Below, in pieces: positions 8,260 to 15,757 of a stretch of 64,000 bases of DNA. A program made the position numbers and the translations under genes. The notes under the pieces were generated by a model. It was not told the origin of the DNA. It worked only from the letters and a program-made list of their open reading frames with translations, and made no database searches. The stretch comes from Burkholderiaceae bacterium (lineage in GTDB: Bacteria > Pseudomonadota > Gammaproteobacteria > Burkholderiales > Burkholderiaceae_C), in NCBI GenBank assembly GCA_018780645.1, contig JADMJJ010000004.1:90411-154410 (forward strand), read 5' to 3'. The number at the start of each line of letters is the position of its first letter. Position 1 is the first letter of the stretch.

Positions 8260-9572
8260 GCAGTACGGGCTTGTGGATCTTCGGTGCGATGCTGGCCTTG
8301 ATGGCGCTGCGCGTGCCCATCGCCGCGGCGATGTTCATTCCCGGTGCCATCGGCTATGCCTTGATGACCAGCGATATGGCCCTGCTGAATCTGCTCAAGG
8401 GCTCGTCGGTGGCGCGGCTGTCGGTCTACGACCTGTCGGTGATCCCGCTGTTTCTGCTGATGGGCCAGTTCGCCACCCAGGGCGGTCTGAGCCGGGCGCT
8501 GTTCAAGGCGGCGGCGGCCTTTGTCGGCCATGTACGCGGGGGGCTGGCGATGGCGGCCATCATGGCCTCTGCGGCCTTCGGCGCCGTCTGCGGCTCCTCG
8601 GTGGCGACCTGCGCCACCATCACCCAGGTGGCCTATGGCGAGATGAAGCGGGGTGGCTACCACGGGCGCCTGTCCACCGCCGTGCTGGCCACCGGCGGCA
8701 CCCTGGGCATCCTGATTCCGCCCTCGGTGCCCCTGGTCGTCTATGCCATCCTGACCGAGCAGAACATCGCCAGGCTGTTCGCCGCGGCCATGGTGCCGGG
8801 CTTGATCGCCACGGTCGGCTACCTGATCGTGATCGCGGTCTACTGCCGGGTGCGCCCGGAGCTGGCCCAGCCCAGCGTGCGCGAGAGCTGGCCGGCCCGC
8901 TGGCGCGCGCTGCTGGGCGTCTGGCCGATGGTGACGATCTTCATCATCGTCTTCGGCGGCATCTACGGCGGCGTGTTTTCGCCGACCGAGGGGGCCGCGG
9001 TGGGGGCAATCGCCACCTTCCTGACCGGCCGCTTCAGCGGCGAGCTCGATGGGCCCGGCATACGCCGCAGCTTTGTCGGCACGGCCGAGACCTCGGCGAT
9101 GGTGTTCATGATCTTTCTCGGCGCCGACATGATGAACTCGGCCCTTGCCATCACCCAGATGCCGGCCCAGCTGGCCGATTGGGTGGGACACCTGCAGATC
9201 CATCCGCTGCTGATTGTTGCCGGCATCCTGGCCTTCTATGTGCTGCTGGGCTGCGTGATGGACGAGCTGTCGATGCTGCTGCTGACCATACCGGTGATCT
9301 TCCCGACGGTGATGAGCTTGGACCTGTGGGGCCTGTCGCAGGAGCACAAGGCGATCTGGTTTGGCGTTCTGGTGCTGATGACCGTGGGCATAGGCATGCT
9401 GGCGCCGCCGGTGGGGCTCAACGTCTATGTCGTCAACGGCATGGCCCGCGATGTGCCGATGAAAGAAACCTACAAGGGCGTGTTGCCCTTTCTGGTCTCG
9501 GATGTGCTGCGCCTGATCCTGCTGCTGTTTTTTCCGGGCATCACCTTGGCCCTGGTCAAGATGATCAGCTAG
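8256..9572 (+). CDS. dctM: TRAP transporter large permease DctM
   Basis: A 438-residue polytopic membrane protein, the length usual for DctM. Visible family signatures are VPLFLLMGQFATQGGLS-like sequence near residue 65, SAAFGAVCGSSVATCATI near residue 110, and ATGGTLGILIPPSVPLVVYAI near residue 147. The GTG start overlaps the dctQ stop (GTGA), which fits strict coupling of the two permease subunits. It forms the sodium-driven translocation pathway. No terminator is evident in the 54 bases before the next gene. Confidence 0.92.
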   Translation: MSSTGLWIFGAMLALMALRVPIAAAMFIPGAIGYALMTSDMALLNLLKGSSVARLSVYDLSVIPLFLLMGQFATQGGLSRALFKAAAAFVGHVRGGLAMAAIMASAAFGAVCGSSVATCATITQVAYGEMKRGGYHGRLSTAVLATGGTLGILIPPSVPLVVYAILTEQNIARLFAAAMVPGLIATVGYLIVIAVYCRVRPELAQPSVRESWPARWRALLGVWPMVTIFIIVFGGIYGGVFSPTEGAAVGAIATFLTGRFSGELDGPGIRRSFVGTAETSAMVFMIFLGADMMNSALAITQMPAQLADWVGHLQIHPLLIVAGILAFYVLLGCVMDELSMLLLTIPVIFPTVMSLDLWGLSQEHKAIWFGVLVLMTVGIGMLAPPVGLNVYVVNGMARDVPMKETYKGVLPFLVSDVLRLILLLFFPGITLALVKMIS

Positions 9573-9626
9573 GTTTCAACAAGCTGTCATTTGCGGCCGC
9601 TAGGCTGGCGCATTTGGACGGATGCC

Positions 9627-10430
9627 ATGACCGAATCCAGCACCGTGGTTCTTGCCGAAGCCCTGGCGCAGGTGGTGGAGGCCGGCATCGACGTCGGGCG
9701 CCGGCACCAGTTCTTCGTCTGGTCGCAGGGACGCATGCAGCAGTTGCTGCCGCACAAGCTGCTGGTCTGCGGCAGTTACGACCGCAGCCGCAAGGCCCTG
9801 AGCTTCGAGGTGTTCAACAGCATTGCGCTGCCGGAAGCGCTGATGGCCGAGCTGCTGGATGGCCAAAGTCCGCTGATGCGCCTGCTGGCCGGTCTGTGGC
9901 TGAGCGGGCCGGGCCGGATCGGCCGGGCGCTGTCCCTGGCCCTGCCGCTGTCGGGCGAACCGGCGCTGCTGGAGCTGAATCCGCAATGGGCCGGTGCGGG
10001 CATCACCGAGCTGCTGGTGCACGGGGTTTCGCGGCCGCAACGGCCGGATGAGCTCGAAAGCCTGTTCCTGCTCGCCTCGCCAGGTCTTCCCGAAGGTACG
10101 GGCCAGCGCCGTCGGGCCCTGGACCAGCTGCTGCCCCATCTGCACCGGAGCTGGTTGCGCGTGCAGGCGGTGGAGCACGAGCTGGGTGCGCGGCCTGCCA
10201 TTGCACCGCCTGCAGGCGCAACGCCCCTGATCACCGAGCGCGAGCGCCAGATCCTCGGTGGTGTGCGCCGGGGCCTGAGCAATCAGCAAATCGGCGAGCA
10301 ATTGAACATCAGCCCTTACACGGTGAAGAACCATGTGCAGAAGATCCTGCGCAAGCTGGGTGCCACCAACCGCGCGCAGGCACTGGCCTGCGCGATGAAC
10401 CAGAATCTGCTCGAGGGGTTGCCGGCCTGA
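9627..10430 (+). CDS. LuxR-type transcriptional regulator, EpsA-like (PEP-CTERM/XrtB-associated)
   Basis: A 267-residue regulator. The C-terminal LuxR-type helix-turn-helix (residues ~200-260) reads ITERERQILGGVRRGLSNQQIGEQL followed by NISPYTVKNHVQKILRKLGA. The N-terminal part, with RRHQFFVWSQGRMQQLLPH, resembles the EpsA class of regulators linked to exosortase XrtB and exopolysaccharide loci. No receiver Asp motif is visible, so it is not an ordinary response regulator. I chose the ATG at 9627. It is convergent with a PEP-CTERM protein gene 24 bases away, which supports the EpsA assignment. No exosortase gene lies in this window. The assignment to EpsA rests on resemblance and context. Confidence 0.75.
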   Translation: MTESSTVVLAEALAQVVEAGIDVGRRHQFFVWSQGRMQQLLPHKLLVCGSYDRSRKALSFEVFNSIALPEALMAELLDGQSPLMRLLAGLWLSGPGRIGRALSLALPLSGEPALLELNPQWAGAGITELLVHGVSRPQRPDELESLFLLASPGLPEGTGQRRRALDQLLPHLHRSWLRVQAVEHELGARPAIAPPAGATPLITERERQILGGVRRGLSNQQIGEQLNISPYTVKNHVQKILRKLGATNRAQALACAMNQNLLEGLPA

Positions 10431-10454
10431 TATGCAGGCATCCCCTGCTTCGGT

Positions 10455-11093
10455 TCAGCCCTGCGACTGAGGGCGACGCTTGGCCGCCGCACCGACCAGG
10501 CCGAGGCCGGCCAGTAGCAGTGCATAGGTCTGCGGTTCCGGCACGGCGCTGACGGTGACGTTGTCTACCACCACTCCCAGACCCTTGAACGAGATCGAGC
10601 GGATGTCCGCGTTTGCACGGGTGATGCCCAGGAACACGCCTTCGTCGTAGCCGTTGATGTCGGTGGCTACGGTGACGGTGTGGGTTTCGATGATCTGGTT
10701 GTTGTCGCCATAGACCGAGATCACCAGGCCCAGCGGCAGGGCCGACAGCGCGTAGTGGTTGACGAAGGCACCGGCACCAGACGACAGCTGGCCGAAGGTG
10801 AAGCGCAGCTCGCCCACATTGGCGCCAGCGGCGAAGTGGTTGCCGAAACCGCCCCACAGGCCGTTCTCGCCCAGGTCGCGGTTGTTGGCGCCGAGCTCCG
10901 AGCCGGCGTCGCCGGTGAAGGTCACGCCGGGGGCCACCAGTTCGGGGCCGGTGGTCAGCAGGCCGTCGAAGCCTTCGAAGTCGGCGGTGATGGTGGGCAG
11001 CCCGATCTGGTTGACGTCGGTCACCAGCAGGGCGTGGGCCGGCAGCAGGGCGGTCGAGGCCAGGCCGAGGGCAGCGATGAAGTATTTGTTCAT
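10455..11093 (-). CDS. PEP-CTERM sorting-domain protein
   Basis: A 212-residue exported protein. The signal peptide MNKYFIAALGLASTALLPAHA precedes a beta-rich domain rich in Gly, Asn and Asp. The C-terminus carries the exosortase signal: VPEPQTYALLLAGLGLVGAAAKRR, that is PEP, one hydrophobic helix and a basic tail. Exosortase should cleave at this signal and release or anchor the protein outside the cell. The ATG at 11093 has a strong CAGGAG site; upstream in-frame starts run into the PhoX gene. It follows the phoX gene on the same strand with a 77-base gap. Its function is unknown. Such proteins are usually exopolysaccharide or biofilm-matrix components. Confidence 0.88.
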   Translation of the reverse strand: MNKYFIAALGLASTALLPAHALLVTDVNQIGLPTITADFEGFDGLLTTGPELVAPGVTFTGDAGSELGANNRDLGENGLWGGFGNHFAAGANVGELRFTFGQLSSGAGAFVNHYALSALPLGLVISVYGDNNQIIETHTVTVATDINGYDEGVFLGITRANADIRSISFKGLGVVVDNVTVSAVPEPQTYALLLAGLGLVGAAAKRRPQSQG

Positions 11094-11170
11094 GAGTGAG
11101 GACTCCTGAGTTGCAGTGGATGTTTGCTGTGGGCAGGAGCCGCGTTGCGGCGGCCCCTGCGGGTCACCGG

Positions 11171-13366
11171 TCAGCTGCCGATGATGCCGCCGTCGTCCTT
11201 GGTGATGACGACCACGGACGAGCGCGGGCGGCCGAAGGGGAGCGAGGTCAGGCCGTCGGACTCGACACCCCATTGGTTGGCCGGCCAGCGCGAGGTCAGT
11301 TCCGGGTTGGCCGGCGTGGCGGTTTCGCCGGGGTGTTGAACACCGACCCACAGCGTCTTGCCGTCCGGGCTCATGGCAATGCCGGTGACCTCGCAGCCAT
11401 TCGGCGAGGTCATGAAGCGACGCGACAAGCCGGTGTTCGGGTCGGCGCAGACCATGCAGTTGGAGCCGATGTTCTTCCAGTCGCCGGAGGCATCGCCGAT
11501 CTGGTCGGTCTGCACCCACAGGCGGCCGAAGTGGTCGAACCACAGGCCGTCCGGCGCACCGAAGTCGGCGCTGCCGAAGGGGTCGGCGACGATATTGCCC
11601 TTGTAGTTGTTGGTCGGTTTGGCGGCCTTGGTGGTCTTGGTGTCGCCGGCTTGCAGGAACAGGTTCCAGGCGAAGCTGGTGGCCAGCACCGTGTCGCCGT
11701 CTTCCTGCCAGCGAATGATGTGGCCGTAGATATTGTCTTCACGCGGGTTGGCGGCATCGACCGGGGGGCGTGCCGCGCCGGCCGTGGTGGAACCATCGGC
11801 CTTGTTGACCGACGGGGTGTTGGTGCCGCGGCGGTTGTTGTTGGTCAGCGTGCAGTAGATCTCGATCTGCTTGAAACCACCGATGCGCGGACGTGCGCCG
11901 GTCCACTCCGGGCGGTCCATCATGGTGGCGCCCACGGCGTCGGCGGCCATGCGCGTCTTGATCAGGATCTTGGCCAGCACTTCGGCGTCGTCGGCACCGG
12001 CGAAGTTGGCGTTGTCACGCAGCGCCTTGCCGTCGACACCGACGGTGCCCGGCAGCAGGGCGACCCACTGACCGGTCATGTCGGCGCTGAACTTGGCGGC
12101 ATACAGGGTGCCGCTGTCCAGCAGTTCGCGGTTGGCGGCGCGGTTGTTCGGGTTGTACTTGCCGGCGCTGACGAATTTGTAGATGTACTCGTTGCGCTCG
12201 TCGTCGCCCATGTACAGGGCCAGATGGCCGCTGGCATCGACCACGTACTGCGCGCTTTCGTGCTTGATGCGGCCCAGTGCGGTGCGCTTGACCGGCACGC
12301 TCTTCGGATCGTAGGGGTCCACCTCGACCACCCAGCCGAACAGATTGGCCTCGTTCGGATTGACTGCCAGATCGAAGCGCGGATCCTGCTTGTACCAGTC
12401 GTAGCCGAAGCCGACGGCGCTGAAGCCATAGCGGTTGAACAGCTTGCCCACTTCGCCCGAAGCGGTGGCGGGCAGCGGGGCGCTGGAGCCGAAGTTGCCG
12501 TTGAAGTTCTCTTCGCAGGTCAGGTAGGTGCCCCAGGGCGTCACGCCGTTGGCACAATTGTTGATCGTGCCGTAGGCGGTAAAGCCATCGGTCTGCTTGC
12601 CCGTGGGGAAGCTGCCGTTGTCGCCGATCAGGTACTCGTTGGCCTTCATCAGCGCATGGCCGGCGGCTGGGCCGGAGACGCGGGTCTTGGTGTTGGCGGT
12701 CAGGCGACGGCCATAGGGCGAGGTCTTGACCACGGCCCATTTGCCATTGCGGCGGCGGGCTTCGAGTACGGACACGCCGTGGGCGGCCTGCGACTTGCGC
12801 ACCGCAGCGATGCTGGCACCGGGTATGCCGGCCGGTGTCAGGATTTCTTCTGGCGTGTACTCGTTGTTGATGGCCAGGATGCCACGGTCCGAGGTCGCCT
12901 TACCGTCGGCGCCGGTGAAGGGGAAGTAGGCCATGCCGTCGTTGTGCGCGCCAAATTGCTTGGCCTGCTCGGCGGCGGTGTTGCTGGCATCAGGGGCGAA
13001 GGCCGCGCCGCCGGGCATGATGGGGTCACCCCAGGCCACGAACAGCTCGGCGCTGTAGCCGGCTGGCACGGTGACCTTGTCGGCGACGGCCGCAGCGGCG
13101 GGGCTGGCCGTGATCGACACGCTGGCCGGCACGCTCTCGAAGCCGATGCCGGGGAAGCCCAGGCTGGCCGGCACCGGCGCGGCCTGGACGGTGTTGACCA
13201 GACCCGACAAGGTCAGGCCGCCGGCAGCGGCCAGGGCGGTGGTGCCCACCGAGCCCTTGACGAAGGTACGGCGGCTGCTGTCGATACGGTCGATGATGTC
13301 GTAGATGGATGCGTTGCCGGACGGATTGATCGTCTCGTCATTGCGGGGGTGCTTGATGCCCTTCAT
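11171..13366 (-). CDS. phoX: PhoX-family alkaline phosphatase, Tat-exported
   Basis: A 731-residue DUF839/PhoX protein. A twin-arginine motif (SSRRTFVKGSVGTT) near residue 32 is followed by a hydrophobic stretch, so it is exported folded by Tat. Typical PhoX sequences include FGAHNDGMAYFPF, LTCEENFNGNFGS, RYGFSAVGFGYDWYKQDPRFDL, and DGLWFDHFGRLWVQTDQIGD near the end. Known PhoX enzymes are calcium/iron phosphatases scavenging phosphate from organic esters. The ATG at 13366 has a CAGGAG site; an upstream in-frame ATG lacks one. I found no convincing Pho box in the 136 bases upstream, although family members are normally under PhoB control. Confidence 0.92.
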   Translation of the reverse strand: MKGIKHPRNDETINPSGNASIYDIIDRIDSSRRTFVKGSVGTTALAAAGGLTLSGLVNTVQAAPVPASLGFPGIGFESVPASVSITASPAAAAVADKVTVPAGYSAELFVAWGDPIMPGGAAFAPDASNTAAEQAKQFGAHNDGMAYFPFTGADGKATSDRGILAINNEYTPEEILTPAGIPGASIAAVRKSQAAHGVSVLEARRRNGKWAVVKTSPYGRRLTANTKTRVSGPAAGHALMKANEYLIGDNGSFPTGKQTDGFTAYGTINNCANGVTPWGTYLTCEENFNGNFGSSAPLPATASGEVGKLFNRYGFSAVGFGYDWYKQDPRFDLAVNPNEANLFGWVVEVDPYDPKSVPVKRTALGRIKHESAQYVVDASGHLALYMGDDERNEYIYKFVSAGKYNPNNRAANRELLDSGTLYAAKFSADMTGQWVALLPGTVGVDGKALRDNANFAGADDAEVLAKILIKTRMAADAVGATMMDRPEWTGARPRIGGFKQIEIYCTLTNNNRRGTNTPSVNKADGSTTAGAARPPVDAANPREDNIYGHIIRWQEDGDTVLATSFAWNLFLQAGDTKTTKAAKPTNNYKGNIVADPFGSADFGAPDGLWFDHFGRLWVQTDQIGDASGDWKNIGSNCMVCADPNTGLSRRFMTSPNGCEVTGIAMSPDGKTLWVGVQHPGETATPANPELTSRWPANQWGVESDGLTSLPFGRPRSSVVVITKDDGGIIGS

Positions 13367-13502
13367 GCCTGGCTCCTGACTGTTGCGATGGGTGTTCGGT
13401 GGACGGGGCTGCGCAAGGCGCGCAGCCACAGCCTCCGAATCTGACCGGAGCAGGAGTCGCAGGCATGACGTGCCTAGTCCGTTCAGCCCATGTGCAGGGC
13501 AC

Positions 13503-13901
13503 TCACATCGGGGGGCGGCGCAGACCCCAGCTCAGGCCCTGGGCCAGCAGCCAACCCAGGGCCAGGCCGAGGGCATCGGCGAGCAGGTCCTGCCACTCGC
13601 CGCTGCGGTTGGGCACATAGGTCTGGGCAATCTCGATGCCCGCGCCCAGGGCCAGCAGGGCCAGCCACAGGCCCGCCAGGCGCGCGCGGCTGCTGGCATA
13701 ACCGAAGTAGCCGGCCACCATCAGCGAGGCAAAGGCCAGCGCATGGTTGGACTTGTCCCAGCCGGTGTCCATCTGCCGGGGCGGCGAGGGCGACAGCGCC
13801 AGGTACAGCACCGCCAGGGTCATCAAGAGGGTCAGGCCGCGCCACCAGGGCGCAGCGGCCGGCCCGGTGGTGAGCCGGGCCAGCAGTAGGCGGACAGTCA
13901 T
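13503..13901 (-). CDS. VanZ-like membrane protein
   Basis: A 132-residue protein with about four predicted transmembrane helices. VanZ-family features are the stretch MDTGWDKSNHALAFASLMV, with the conserved K/H-containing loop, and ALGAGIEIAQTYVPNRSGEWQDLLADALG near residue 85, with the family E-x-x-Q and D-x-x-x-N/D-x-x-G positions. Family members are implicated in glycopeptide tolerance and polysaccharide-linked functions, but no general activity is established. Its start codon lies 12 bases beyond the U-tract of the terminator of the upstream operon, so it needs its own promoter or read-through. Confidence 0.8.
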   Translation of the reverse strand: MTVRLLLARLTTGPAAAPWWRGLTLLMTLAVLYLALSPSPPRQMDTGWDKSNHALAFASLMVAGYFGYASSRARLAGLWLALLALGAGIEIAQTYVPNRSGEWQDLLADALGLALGWLLAQGLSWGLRRPPM

Positions 13902-13913
13902 CGGAGCGTCAAG

Positions 13914-13965
13914 AAAAAAGCGTCGGGATCGAGGCCGCTATTGAAGCATGCCTCGATCCCGACGC
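13914..13965 (-). terminator. Strong rho-independent terminator of the five-gene envelope operon
   Basis: Read on the minus strand, a perfect 16-bp stem (GCGTCGGGATCGAGGC and its complement) encloses a 14-base loop and is followed by six T. It begins 49 bases after the stop of the lipoprotein gene and marks the end of the operon that starts near 23159. Confidence 0.93.
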
Positions 13966-14014
13966 GGATCGGCCCGGCAGCGGGCCTTCGGCCCACGGCC
14001 ATAAACCTATGAGC

Positions 14015-15739
14015 TCAGCGCACCGGCTTGCCGTTGAAGGTGCCCGATGTGAGCTCGCTGGTGTAGCCGGCGCTGCCGGTCGCGACCGACTTGACCTGCA
14101 CACCCTCGCCCGAGCTGCTGAACCACTGGGTGGTCACTTCGCCCTGGCCATCGTCCGTCTGGAACTTGCAGGTGCCTCGGAAGGTGCCTGCCGGCACGGT
14201 CACGTCCTCGTAGCCGACGAACCTGTCGACCTGGGTGATCGAGATGGTTGTCGGGCCGAAGATGATCGCACCCGAGGCGTCATAGCTGGTCGAAGTGGCC
14301 GATACGTTGCGGGTGTCGCTTTCTCCGGGCTTGAGCAGGAACAGGCGATTGCGAAGCGGCGGATTGAAGAGGATCTTCGCACTGCCCAGATTGCCCCCCA
14401 GGTTGACGTTGGTGCCGTAGGCGATATAGCCGTTGCTCAGGTCCGGGCTGTAGTAGCCCAGCGTAATTGCCGCGTCAGAACCCGCGCCCACCGAGGTGAA
14501 CTTGAGCTCCAGTGCCGGGAAGCCCTCGAAGGTGGTCTGCCGCGTGATCTCCGTGGTGTAGGTCTCGTTGGTGACAACCGAGGAGGCACTGGTGTTCCTG
14601 TAGCTCATCACCTGTTTGGCGCCCACCACATACAGCGCCGGGTTGAAGCAGGTGCTCGGCGCGGTGATCGGGGCAGGCTGGGTCGGCGAGGCATAGTCGG
14701 TCTTGGCGCTGACCACGGCCGCGGCCAGCGACTGCGAGATGCCCGGACCATAGGCGGTCAGCTCGGCAGCAATCACCGAGGCGTTGAGCACGCCGTCGTC
14801 CTTCACGTCCTTGACCAGCTGGGCCGTGAAGTTCAGTGCCGGGGCTGTCAACGTGGAGTTGAACTCGATGGCAGCACGAGGGATTGCGGCCAGCACCGTG
14901 CCGAAGCGCCCGGCATGGGTGTTGGGCAGGTCGCCTGCCTTGGTCGCGTCGCCTACCGCCTCGGCATAGTTGGTGATGTCGGTGATGGCGTACTGGGCCG
15001 GTGTGCGCGCATTGAAGGCGGCCAGCACGGTGTTGTTGGCCGTGGTCATCTGCGCTGCAGTCAGCGGGGTGCTGGTGCCGAAGGTGGTCAAGGCGTACTG
15101 GTAGGCCGCTTCGGTCAGTGGGTTGGCGCTGACATGGTGGGTCAGCGCAGGAATCAGCACATGCAGCTTCTGGCCGGCAAGGTTGATCCAGGCCTTCTTG
15201 GCCTCGTCGAAGTATTCGCCGCCGCCGGAGCCGTCGTCTGCAAACTCGAGAATGATCGGGCCCTTGTAGGTCTTGGGATAGAGGGAGACCAGGTTGTTGA
15301 GCAGGGCAGCCGAGCCGAGCACCGTTCCATCGGGCTTGGTCACCGTGACCTTGACCTTGCGCATCTGGCCCAGGCCGCCGCCGCCGCCATCGCCGCCACC
15401 GCCACCACCGTCACCGCCGACGCCGCCGCCGTCGCCGCTGTCAGCCGCGCAGGTGCCGCCGCAGGCCGCACCGCCGGAGAGAATCTCGAATTCAGGTGCC
15501 GGGGCGGGCGCCGGGGCAGGAGCGGGCGCTGGAGCCGGCGCGGGCGCCGGGGCAGGAGCGGGTGCCGGAGCGGGAGCAGGGGCGGGCGCCGGTGCTGGCG
15601 CTGGCGCAGGGGCGGGCGGCGCGGGGGCCGGGTCGTCGCCTCCACCGCCGCAAGCGGCCAGTGATACCACCAGGGCCATCCAGCCGATGCGCAACATCGG
15701 GTTCAGGACGGTATCTCGCTCGCTCTTCTGCTCAGTCAT
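14015..15739 (-). CDS. Putative lipoprotein with Ala-Pro linker and Gly-rich segment
   Basis: A 574-residue protein of unknown function. A lipobox (VVSLAACGGGG, Cys near residue 30) predicts lipid attachment. An extended Ala-Pro repeat of about 45 residues follows, then a pair of Cys in GGAACGGTCAAD and a Gly/Asp-rich stretch before a globular domain of some 450 residues. I chose the ATG at 15739 because AAGGAG lies 7 bases upstream; a GTG two codons earlier would sit against the SD. A later ATG at 15697 would give a shorter signal. The linker should hold the domain away from the membrane. It is the last gene of the operon, 18 bases after the caspase gene. Confidence 0.8.
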   Translation of the reverse strand: MTEQKSERDTVLNPMLRIGWMALVVSLAACGGGGDDPAPAPPAPAPAPAPAPAPAPAPAPAPAPAPAPAPAPAPAPAPAPAPEFEILSGGAACGGTCAADSGDGGGVGGDGGGGGGDGGGGGLGQMRKVKVTVTKPDGTVLGSAALLNNLVSLYPKTYKGPIILEFADDGSGGGEYFDEAKKAWINLAGQKLHVLIPALTHHVSANPLTEAAYQYALTTFGTSTPLTAAQMTTANNTVLAAFNARTPAQYAITDITNYAEAVGDATKAGDLPNTHAGRFGTVLAAIPRAAIEFNSTLTAPALNFTAQLVKDVKDDGVLNASVIAAELTAYGPGISQSLAAAVVSAKTDYASPTQPAPITAPSTCFNPALYVVGAKQVMSYRNTSASSVVTNETYTTEITRQTTFEGFPALELKFTSVGAGSDAAITLGYYSPDLSNGYIAYGTNVNLGGNLGSAKILFNPPLRNRLFLLKPGESDTRNVSATSTSYDASGAIIFGPTTISITQVDRFVGYEDVTVPAGTFRGTCKFQTDDGQGEVTTQWFSSSGEGVQVKSVATGSAGYTSELTSGTFNGKPVR

Positions 15740-15757
15740 GCTCACGCTCCTTGCGTT

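Noticed and set aside
11096..13444. A 782-codon open frame on the + strand opposite phoX
   Set aside because: It is the antisense shadow of PhoX in high-GC DNA: Gly/Val/Arg/His-rich translation, no family motif, and the opposite frame has an unmistakable Tat signal and PhoX motifs.
13367..13502. A Pho box upstream of phoX
   Set aside because: I scanned both strands for paired CTGTCAT-type units and found only isolated TGAC fragments without 11-base spacing.
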